Part shown: positions 1 to 5,393 of the stretch, in pieces | Position numbering within the stretch: the stretch's first letter is position 1 | Layout: each line of letters opens with the position of its first letter | Notes under the pieces: model-generated | What the model saw: the letters and a program-made list of their open reading frames with translations, nothing else | What the model was told of the DNA's origin: nothing | Database searches by the model: none | DNA from: an uncultured Acidimicrobiia bacterium | GTDB taxonomy: Bacteria; Actinomycetota; Acidimicrobiia; Spongiisociales; UBA5794 | Direction of reading: 5' to 3' | DNA: 5,393 nt | NCBI GenBank assembly: GCA_913031525.1 | Contig: CAJWGC010000086.1 | Coordinates: forward strand, 1 to 5,393 | Position numbers and translations under genes: made by a program

Positions 1-668
1 TCGGGTGGGGAAAAGAGGAAACGTTTCGTAAACGGCACTCTCAAGAAACCCGGCAGTATTCCACCGATCCGTCCGCTCCCAGGGATTACCGGCATCATAA
101 GTGCAAGCAAAGCCGAAAAGACTGGCACATAGATAGACAACAGAATCATCGCCGAAGCAACTGTTGAAATTAGATCCGAGTAACCGGTAAACGCTCGATA
201 TATCCAGACCATTAGAAGAAGCAACACCAAAGTAAAAGAACTGTCCACTGCTGCCCGGTCACGTAAAGCAACTGGCACATTACGGTTCAGCCTTCGCCAT
301 AGCGCCAAAGGCAGTAGGAGAAACACCAGAATCCCCATCGCCAGAGATATAGCAAGATAGATCGAACCCCCAGGTTCGGAGAGATAGGAAGCATTGGGAT
401 CGGAAACTAAGTTGGACAACCAGTAATCCGTACCGCGAACAGCTCCAGAAGGTCGTCCTGAAAAAATAAGCGTGATGGACAACACAAATGGCGCAATCAT
501 CCCTGATAGATGGATAATTGCGGCTCGCCCTTTACCTGAAGATTTTTTCGGTGAAGAAGCATTTTTCAGCTTAGAACGAGATTTCTCTTCGATCCGCGCT
601 TGACGGTTTCGAGCTCGACGTCGAGCCTCTTGCTCAGCTCTAGATCTCTGCGTTCCACCGCGGCTCAT
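1..668 (-). CDS. Multi-spanning membrane protein of unknown function (3' end beyond window)
   Basis: My own translation gives an uninterrupted frame of 222 codons from the ATG at 668-666 to the left edge, with no stop reached. Residues 1-50 are strongly basic (17 Arg/Lys against 4 Glu, with AEQEARRRARNR near 11-22) and look like a cytosolic tail. Hydrophobic segments follow at about 51-71, 103-124, 145-157 and 168-192. The 72-102 stretch is a polar loop, and 125-144 is a charged loop with several Arg. No signal peptide or known motif is recognised, and it does not resemble TatC, which often lies near proteasome loci. The ATG sits 4 bases after the prcA stop without a clear ribosome binding site, so it is probably translated by coupling to prcA. 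The frame stays open upstream into prcA, but no better start codon is visible nearby, and the next Met (57) is inside the first hydrophobic segment. The gene is confident; its function is unknown. Confidence 0.8.
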   Translation of the reverse strand, partial: MSRGGTQRSRAEQEARRRARNRQARIEEKSRSKLKNASSPKKSSGKGRAAIIHLSGMIAPFVLSITLIFSGRPSGAVRGTDYWLSNLVSDPNASYLSEPGGSIYLAISLAMGILVFLLLPLALWRRLNRNVPVALRDRAAVDSSFTLVLLLLMVWIYRAFTGYSDLISTVASAMILLSIYVPVFSALLALMMPVIPGSGRIGGILPGFLRVPFTKRFLFSPP

Positions 669-672
669 TAGA

Positions 673-1359
673 TCAGGAAGGAGTTCGAGCGATTTCGATC
701 TCTCTCGCATCAAGTCTTCGAAAGCATCGACGGCCCAGCGATTGATCCAACACAGCTGCCTCCCAATCGGTCGCGACAATGTCACGATCTTCGATCTCTT
801 CGATAGCTTTCGTCGCGTATGTCACTGCATCACTCAAAGCGCGAGATGCATCAAAGTCATCTGACAGACGATCACGGAGAGCCTCTTCTTCGCCTCCGAT
901 AGCACCAAAACCTTGTTCTGTGATCAAAGTTCCATCGAACTGGATTCTGAACAATCTGGTGTCAGAGGGTTCTTCTCCAATCTCAACAACAAAGATCCCT
1001 ACTTCGTATGGTTTTACTTCGTGGGTAAAAATCTGTCCCAGTGTTTGCGAATAAACGTTTGCGAGTCCTTTGGCAGTAACGTCAGCCCTGCCATAAGCGT
1101 ATCCCTTGAGGTCGGCGTACCGAATTCCCGCTACGCGCATGGTCTCGAATTCGTTGAAACGTCCGACTCCAGCAAACGCAATACTGTCGTAAATCTCCCC
1201 AAGTTTGTGCAGTGACCCACTGGGGTTCTCGCCGATCAGCAGCACACCGTGAAAGAACTCCGTGATAATTATCGGTCTTCCCCTCGCAATGCCTTTCTTA
1301 GCAAAATCTGCTCGATCCTTTATCAACTGCTCAGGCGGAACATAAAATGGCATGGTCAT
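673..1359 (-). CDS. prcA: Proteasome alpha subunit PrcA
   Basis: This is the alpha subunit of the 20S core particle; seven copies form each outer ring, which gates the chamber and docks the ATPase. The 228 residues follow the actinobacterial PrcA pattern. The N-terminal gate and alpha helix H0 region is MTMPFYVPPEQLIKDR, followed by KKGIARGR (21-28), ENPSGSLHK (44-52), FNEFETMR (68-75), GYAYGRADVTAKGLANVYSQ (86-105) and KPYEV (116-120). There is no processed N-terminal Thr, as expected for a non-catalytic alpha subunit. Lys52 aligns by memory with Lys52 of the M. tuberculosis protein, in the pocket that receives the ATPase tail. The end (LGRRCFRRLDAREIE) matches the family, but the protein is about 20 residues shorter than the M. 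tuberculosis one because it lacks the acidic/Ser-rich C-terminal tail. The first ATG overlaps the prcB stop as ATGA and has GGAG 8 bases upstream; Met3 is a less well placed alternative. Confidence 0.97.
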   Translation of the reverse strand: MTMPFYVPPEQLIKDRADFAKKGIARGRPIIITEFFHGVLLIGENPSGSLHKLGEIYDSIAFAGVGRFNEFETMRVAGIRYADLKGYAYGRADVTAKGLANVYSQTLGQIFTHEVKPYEVGIFVVEIGEEPSDTRLFRIQFDGTLITEQGFGAIGGEEEALRDRLSDDFDASRALSDAVTYATKAIEEIEDRDIVATDWEAAVLDQSLGRRCFRRLDAREIEIARTPS

Positions 1360-2159
1360 GGGCGATTCTCCAAGACGTGCACCGCGATTCCCTCAAGACG
1401 ATCATCGACAATTTCAACAAATCCAATATCTGTCACCGTTGCCACGTTTGGGTAAATACCTCTTTGCAGATCGGGCCCTCCAGTGGCGGCATCATCTTCG
1501 GCAGCAGCGACCAATGCCTCGACTGCGATACTCAGCGCTTCATCTTCCTTTAATCCCTCCCGGTAGGAGTTTTTCAGAAAAGAACGAGCTGCCGCCCCCC
1601 CAGAACCAGTAGTCGTATATTCCCTCTCCTCGTAACGTCCTCCGACTGCATCGAACGAGTAAAGGCGACCTGATCCTTCGGGCTCGTCGTAACCGCAAAA
1701 CAAAGGGACCACCGCGAGGCCCTGAAACGCAAGCGGCAAGTGAGCACGTACCATCCGCGCCAAGTAATTGGCCTTGCCTTCGAGAGACAACCTCGCTCCC
1801 TCAATCTTCTCGTAGTGCTCCAACTCTGTTTGGAAGAGCTTGACTAGCTCGATCGCCATCCCCGCAGTTCCCGAGATTGCGACAGCTGAAAAACGGTCAG
1901 CCGGATAAACTTTCTTAACACGGTCGTGTGCGATTACGTGGCCTGCGGTTGCTCGACGATCCCCAGCCATCACAACACCGTCGGCATATCGAAGCGCGAG
2001 TACCGTCGTCGCTTCGGGAATAACGACTCCTTCCGACCGAGAGTCGACATTCCAGGCTGGCATTAATCCACGATTCTCCAGCAATGCCATGAAACTAGCC
2101 ATGGGAACAGGGTCATCGAGAGACAGAAAGCCGCCTTCTGGTCCGAAGTTGCCGCTCAC
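1356..2159 (-). CDS. prcB: Proteasome beta subunit PrcB (catalytic, with propeptide)
   Basis: This is the catalytic beta subunit of the 20S core, an N-terminal-nucleophile (Ntn) hydrolase cleaving unfolded pupylated proteins. The precursor has 267 residues. A 50-residue propeptide contains the SFMALLENRGLMP segment, resembling the SFxxxL propeptide motif of mycobacterial PrcB. The mature chain would begin at Thr51 (TTVLALRYADGVVMAGDRRA). Active-site residues in mature numbering are Thr1 (51), Asp17 (67, in GDRR) and Lys33 (83, in VKKVY). The GSG at 185-187 and DAATGGPD at 223-230 match the Ser129 and Asp166 regions. The residue before Thr1 is Ala (codon 2010-2012), where the family usually has Gly. 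The start is GTG, overlapping the pup stop as GTGA. The resulting propeptide length is close to that of M. tuberculosis, and the later ATG at codon 20 has no ribosome binding site, so GTG is preferred. Confidence 0.97.
   Translation of the reverse strand: MSGNFGPEGGFLSLDDPVPMASFMALLENRGLMPAWNVDSRSEGVVIPEATTVLALRYADGVVMAGDRRATAGHVIAHDRVKKVYPADRFSAVAISGTAGMAIELVKLFQTELEHYEKIEGARLSLEGKANYLARMVRAHLPLAFQGLAVVPLFCGYDEPEGSGRLYSFDAVGGRYEEREYTTTGSGGAAARSFLKNSYREGLKEDEALSIAVEALVAAAEDDAATGGPDLQRGIYPNVATVTDIGFVEIVDDRLEGIAVHVLENRP
1368..1371 (-). promoter_or_regulatory. Ribosome binding site of prcA within the end of prcB
   Basis: GGAG on the minus strand lies 8 bases before the prcA ATG at 1359. The other candidate ATG (1353) would be 14 bases away, so the site favours the longer PrcA beginning MTMPF. 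Confidence 0.6.
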
Positions 2160-2350
2160 TCGCCTCCCTTCTGAACGTAGTTCTTCACAAATTCCTCTGC
2201 ATTCTCTTCGAGGACCGACTCTATTTCCTCAAGAAGGTCATCTATACGTTCGGTGAGCTCTTCACCTTCGCTTACAGATTCAACAGCAATATCCTCTTCG
2301 ACCCGATCATTGGTCTCGGGTCTTATTTGCCTTCGCTCTTGTTCAGCCAT
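2156..2350 (-). CDS. pup: Prokaryotic ubiquitin-like protein Pup
   Basis: Pup is an intrinsically disordered tag whose C-terminal Glu side chain is joined by PafA to lysines of target proteins, marking them for the Mpa-proteasome. With the start chosen here the protein has 64 residues, the same length as M. tuberculosis Pup. The N-terminal half is charged and variable. Residues 37-58 (DDLLEEIESVLEENAEEFVK and on) are the conserved helix-forming segment that pairs with the ATPase coiled coil. It ends YVQKGGE, so the terminal residue is already Glu and needs no deamidation. The only lysines are 56 and 61. Three in-frame starts are possible: TTG at 2362, ATG at 2353 and ATG at 2350. The last is preferred because GGAG at 2357-2360 lies 6 bases before it and it yields the family-typical MAEQE start. 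The gene overlaps the end of dop by 8 bases. Confidence 0.97.
   Translation of the reverse strand: MAEQERRQIRPETNDRVEEDIAVESVSEGEELTERIDDLLEEIESVLEENAEEFVKNYVQKGGE
2163..2168 (-). promoter_or_regulatory. Ribosome binding site of prcB inside the last codons of pup
   Basis: On the minus strand GGGAGG lies 3 bases before the prcB GTG. It is made by the last base of the Lys61 codon, the Gly62 codon and two bases of the Gly63 codon of Pup. The match to the anti-Shine-Dalgarno sequence is strong, but the spacer is shorter than usual. It supports GTG as the prcB start together with the GTGA overlap. Confidence 0.65.
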
Positions 2351-3827
2351 CATCAACTCCAAGCGATTCGAGAAGAACAGAAGCTGTTTCAGACTGGTCT
2401 ATTAGAGAACCGACCCGTCTTTTCGTCCCCCTCAATGGCTCCATCATAGGCACTCTTTTCAACGAATCTTCTCCGATATCGAAGACCAGCGAGTCCCAGT
2501 TTGCGGCCACGAGATCATCACCAAACTTGGCGACGCATCGTCCGCGAAAAAAAGCTCGGGTTCTAGCTGGAGGCTCAATGACAGCATCGACAACTTCTTC
2601 ATTTCGGAACATTCGCTCGAAACGTCCAGCAGATACAAGGCGATGGTATAGGCCCCGCTTCGGGTCGACATCGTGGTATTGAAGAGAAATCAATCTCATC
2701 TTGGGAGATCTCCAGTCAATTCTGTCTCGCTCCCGAAATCCTTCGAGGATACGAAGCTTGGCCGTCCAGTCCAGTCGATCCGATGTCGACATTGGATCGC
2801 GCTCTAAATCAGTAAGTATTTCTTCCCATATCCGTAGAACGTCCGCATACACTTCTGGCAAATCACTGCCATGAACATATCTGATTGCCCACTCAAGATA
2901 CTGCCATTGGGCCTCTAGCGCAGTGATCGCGCCACCTTCGACAAGAGGAAGCGTTTCGCGAAGTGTCAGGTCGTGGCTCACTCGCCAGGTTGCCGTAACC
3001 GGATCCACTAGAGCAATTGGATCGCCAAGAGCTCCGTCTTCGAGTGCCTGCAGCACGATCGCCGCCGCACCTACCTTTAGGAAGGTTTGCACTTCCGACA
3101 TATTGGCATCGCCAATAATGACGTGAAGACGGCGGTACTTAGCCGCGTCTGCATGCGGCTCGTCCCGCGTGTTGATGATGGGACGTTTCAAAGTTGTCTC
3201 GAGACCAACCTCTTCTTCAAAAAAATCCGCTCGTTGGGTGATCTGGTAGTCGCAAATCGGACGCCCGTTCTCACGACCGATTTTGCCGGAACCGGTGAAG
3301 ATCTGTCGGGTAACAAGGAACCCAGTGAAGTGCCGAACTATATCCCCAAATGGGAGGTGACGTCCTACAAGGAAGTTTTCGTGTGCTCCATAGGAATTAC
3401 CCTTGCCGTCGCTGTTGTTCTTGTGAATAAGGATTCGCCGATCTTCATCAAGCACTGTTTGGGCGGAAGTCGCTGCCCTGGCCATAACCACTTCCCCTGC
3501 CTTCTCATAGAGTGCGACTTCTCTGGGATCGAAAGACTCTGGTGTCGAGTATTCCGGATGGGCGTGATCCACGTATAAACGTGCGCCATTCGTCAAAACC
3601 ACGTTGACAAGGCCTGATTCAAACTCATCTTCCAGCGATAGCCCGTGACCGAATCCTCTGGCATCACGACCTGGAGATTCTCCGTCGTACGACCATTGGA
3701 TTTGAGCCCTCTGACCGGTATATGAGTTGACCACCAAACTCGAGGCCGACACGGGATTGAAATCATCATGATTCTGAATAGTGATTCCGTATTCGATCTC
3801 GGTTCCAAGAACACGAGGAGGAGTCAT
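2343..3827 (-). CDS. dop: Depupylase/deamidase Dop
   Basis: Dop hydrolyses the isopeptide bond between Pup and its targets, and in species with Pup-Gln deamidates Pup before ligation. It is a paralogue of the ligase PafA in the carboxylate-amine ligase (glutamine synthetase-like) superfamily. The 494 residues show the ATP/Mg motif GTEIEYGI at 8-15 and the catalytic region LTNGARLYVDHAHPEYSTPE at 78-97, where Asp87 corresponds to the nucleophilic Asp. KNNSDGKGNSYGAHENF is at 136-152 and LKRPIINTRDEPHADAAKYR begins at 213. Near the C-terminus are FFRGRC and EPLRGTKRRVG. The stretch between WSYDGESPGRDARGFGHG and VVLTNG (about 45-79) corresponds to the Dop-loop absent from PafA, which with the position before pup supports Dop over PafA. 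The loop looks a few residues shorter than in M. tuberculosis Dop. The ATG has GGAG 8 bases upstream, 16 bases after the ATPase stop. Confidence 0.96.
   Translation of the reverse strand: MTPPRVLGTEIEYGITIQNHDDFNPVSASSLVVNSYTGQRAQIQWSYDGESPGRDARGFGHGLSLEDEFESGLVNVVLTNGARLYVDHAHPEYSTPESFDPREVALYEKAGEVVMARAATSAQTVLDEDRRILIHKNNSDGKGNSYGAHENFLVGRHLPFGDIVRHFTGFLVTRQIFTGSGKIGRENGRPICDYQITQRADFFEEEVGLETTLKRPIINTRDEPHADAAKYRRLHVIIGDANMSEVQTFLKVGAAAIVLQALEDGALGDPIALVDPVTATWRVSHDLTLRETLPLVEGGAITALEAQWQYLEWAIRYVHGSDLPEVYADVLRIWEEILTDLERDPMSTSDRLDWTAKLRILEGFRERDRIDWRSPKMRLISLQYHDVDPKRGLYHRLVSAGRFERMFRNEEVVDAVIEPPARTRAFFRGRCVAKFGDDLVAANWDSLVFDIGEDSLKRVPMMEPLRGTKRRVGSLIDQSETASVLLESLGVDDG
2357..2360 (-). 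promoter_or_regulatory. Ribosome binding site of pup within the end of dop
   Basis: GGAG on the minus strand lies 6 bases before the ATG at 2350 and only 3 before the ATG at 2353. This favours the downstream ATG and a 64-residue Pup. The site lies inside the final codons of dop. Confidence 0.6.
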
Positions 3828-3835
3828 TCAGCGAG

Positions 3836-3839
3836 CTCC
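3836..3839 (-). promoter_or_regulatory. Ribosome binding site of dop in the ATPase-dop gap
   Basis: GGAG on the minus strand lies 8 bases before the dop ATG at 3827, inside the 16-base gap after the ATPase stop codon. It supports this ATG as the dop start. Confidence 0.6.
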
Positions 3840-3843
3840 GGAA

Positions 3844-5393
3844 TCACAGGTATTGGCCAGGCGTCACCGCTTCAATCGTCCTGCTCTCTCCATCTCCTGC
3901 AATAAGAGTCCGGACGTAAACAATTCTCTCACCTTTCTTACCCGAAATCCGGGCCCAATCATCGGGATTAGTGGTGTTTGGTAAATCTTCATGCTCGCGG
4001 AATTCCTGACCAATTGCCTCCACAAGATCTGTCGAAGTCAATCCGGAATGGTTCCCCAAGATCTCTCGTTTGATCGCATATTTCTTTGCTCGGCGGACCA
4101 CATTCTCGATCATGGCTCCGGAAGCAAAGTCCTTAAAATAAAGTACCTCGCGGTCACCGTTGGCGTAAGTAACTTCGAGGAATCTGTTGGCGTCGGTTTC
4201 TTCGTACATTCGCGCTACTACTTCACCCACAAGGCCAGCGAGCATTGCGTCACGATCGCCGCCATAATCATCGAGCTCGCGCTGCGAAAAAGGAACATCG
4301 CCGTCAAGGTAGATACTGAAGATCTCAGCAGCAGATTCAGCGTCGGGGCGCTCTATTTTTATCTTTACGTCTAGGCGACCCGGCCGCAAAATAGCTGGGT
4401 CTATCAAATCCTCTCGATTGGACGCTCCAATGACAATCACGTTTTTTAGCGCCTCAACGCCGTCGAGTTCTGAAAGTAATTGAGGAACAATGGTCGATTC
4501 TACATCAGAGGAAACGCCACTTCCTCGGGTACGGAACAGCGAGTCCATCTCATCAAAAAAGACAATTACAGGGAAACCCTCATCTGATTTCTCCTTTGCT
4601 CGTTGGAAGATCAGCCTGATCTGTCGTTCCGTCTCGCCAACGTATTTGTTGAGCAACTCCGGTCCCTTAATGTTAAGGAAATACGATCTGGCATCGTCGC
4701 GGCCTTCCTTGGCAGCCACTGCTTTCGCCAAGCTATTAGCCACTGCCTTTGCTATCAGAGTCTTACCGCATCCTGGTGGACCATAAAGAAGGACCCCCTT
4801 TGGCGGAGTCAAGTTGTAGCGATGGAACCGATCCTTATGGACATACGGCAGTTCTATGGTGTCCTGAATAGTCTCGATCTGACGGGCAAGACCGCCGATC
4901 TGGTCGTAGGTGACGTCGGGGACAACTTCGAGTACGAGTTCTTCAACTTCTGGCCGAATGAGTTTCTCGTACGCGAGGCCGGTTCGGCTATCCATCCTCA
5001 ACTGGTCTCCTGCTCGGATAAATTCGCCTCTCAACGGTGCTGCGAGTTCGACGACCAATTCTTCATCTGCTCGGCCAAGGATCACAATGCGATCTTCATC
5101 AAGGATCTCCTTGATTGTTACAACCTCTCCAGATGGTGAGAAGTGCCGTACATCCACGACGTTATACGCCTCGTTGAGTATTACTTCCTGACCCACTTCG
5201 AGTTCTTTGATTTCAAGATTCGGATCGACGTTGACCCGTAATTTCCTACTCGCGGTGAATACATCAGCAGTCCCGTCTTCGTTAATTCCCAGCACAATCC
5301 CGAAAGGGTTTGGCGGTGAGAGCAGCTTCTCCACTTCCTCACGGAGCATTGCAAGCTGTTCCTGGGTCTCTTTAAGGGCAACTGATAGTTTTC
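3844..5393 (-). CDS. mpa: Proteasomal AAA+ ATPase ARC/Mpa (5' end beyond window)
   Basis: This is the hexameric ring ATPase that binds Pup, unfolds pupylated proteins and threads them into the 20S core. Positions here count from the Met codon at 5349-5347, but the frame continues upstream without a stop to the right edge (KLSVALKETQEQLA precedes that Met), so this Met is internal to the coiled coil. The visible order is: coiled-coil end (to about 10), SPPNPFG linker, two OB-fold-like domains (about 15-135), then the AAA module. The module has Walker A GPPGCGKT (190-197), pore loop KYVGETE (235-241), Walker B VIVFFDEMDS (261-270), sensor 1 VIGASNRED (306-314) and arginine-finger region LRPGRLD (321-327). 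The protein ends TPGQYL, the GQYL tail that docks into PrcA. About 515 codons are visible; M. tuberculosis Mpa has 609, so most of the coiled coil is missing from the window. It is also named ARC (gene arc). Confidence 0.96.
   Translation of the reverse strand, partial: KLSVALKETQEQLAMLREEVEKLLSPPNPFGIVLGINEDGTADVFTASRKLRVNVDPNLEIKELEVGQEVILNEAYNVVDVRHFSPSGEVVTIKEILDEDRIVILGRADEELVVELAAPLRGEFIRAGDQLRMDSRTGLAYEKLIRPEVEELVLEVVPDVTYDQIGGLARQIETIQDTIELPYVHKDRFHRYNLTPPKGVLLYGPPGCGKTLIAKAVANSLAKAVAAKEGRDDARSYFLNIKGPELLNKYVGETERQIRLIFQRAKEKSDEGFPVIVFFDEMDSLFRTRGSGVSSDVESTIVPQLLSELDGVEALKNVIVIGASNREDLIDPAILRPGRLDVKIKIERPDAESAAEIFSIYLDGDVPFSQRELDDYGGDRDAMLAGLVGEVVARMYEETDANRFLEVTYANGDREVLYFKDFASGAMIENVVRRAKKYAIKREILGNHSGLTSTDLVEAIGQEFREHEDLPNTTNPDDWARISGKKGERIVYVRTLIAGDGESRTIEAVTPGQYL

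Noticed and set aside
613..626. Perfect 14-base palindrome (gctcgacgtcgagc), a possible operator
   Set aside because: It lies inside the membrane protein coding region and is produced by Ala/Arg codons of the basic tail; it is not near a promoter and has no second copy that I saw.
913..1215. Plus-strand open frame of 100 codons
   Set aside because: It lies opposite prcA and has no protein-like features of its own.
1574..1804. Minus-strand open frame of 76 codons inside prcB
   Set aside because: It is an alternate frame of prcB with no independent support.
2351..2362. Longer Pup starting at TTG 2362 or ATG 2353
   Set aside because: The GGAG site overlaps the TTG and is only 3 bases from the ATG at 2353; the ATG at 2350 has better spacing and gives the family-typical 64 residues.
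3087..3578. Plus-strand open frame of 163 codons
   Set aside because: It is antisense to the conserved catalytic half of dop and shows no family resemblance; it is a shadow of dop.
2343..3827. Identification as PafA ligase instead of Dop
   Set aside because: A Dop-loop-like insertion precedes the LTNGARLYVDHAHPEY motif, and the gene lies just before pup, the usual place for dop.
4603..5139. Plus-strand open frame of 178 codons
   Set aside because: It is wholly antisense to the ATPase OB and AAA regions, has no recognisable domain or ribosome binding site, and the minus-strand protein is certain.

Overview
The window is a Pup-proteasome operon of an actinobacterium, with every gene on the minus strand. 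Reading in the direction of transcription (high to low coordinates), the order is: ARC/Mpa proteasomal ATPase (5' end cut by the right edge), dop, pup, prcB, prcA, then a multi-spanning membrane protein of unknown function that runs off the left edge. No RNA genes, mobile elements, repeats or CRISPR arrays were seen, and there is no gene-free stretch longer than 16 bases.

The organism is almost certainly an actinobacterium, because the gene set and order (ATPase, dop, pup, prcB, prcA) are the classic actinobacterial arrangement. Base composition looks balanced by eye, below that of mycobacteria and streptomycetes. That, and PrcB/PrcA sequences that differ clearly from the mycobacterial ones, would fit an uncultured lineage such as Acidimicrobiia. 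The class-level placement is a guess; only the phylum is well supported.

Layout: 5393-3844 ARC/Mpa; 3827-2343 dop; 2350-2156 pup; 2159-1356 prcB; 1359-673 prcA; 668-1 membrane protein. The junctions are very tight: a 16-base gap (ARC-dop), an 8-base overlap (dop-pup), 4-base GTGA and ATGA overlaps (pup-prcB and prcB-prcA), and a 4-base gap (prcA-membrane protein). This points to one polycistronic mRNA with translational coupling. No promoter or terminator is visible inside the window, so both should lie outside it.

How the genes work together, from knowledge of the families: Pup is ligated to lysines of target proteins by PafA (not encoded here). Dop removes Pup from targets, and deamidates Pup in species where it ends in Gln. 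The ARC/Mpa hexamer recognises Pup through its coiled coils, unfolds the substrate and docks on the PrcA ring through its C-terminal GQYL tail. The PrcB N-terminal threonines then hydrolyse the polypeptide.

Nothing here is a wholly new system. The points worth a second look are an Ala in place of the usual Gly just before the PrcB catalytic Thr, the unknown membrane protein coupled to prcA, and the Pup Gly-Gly codons doubling as the prcB ribosome binding site.
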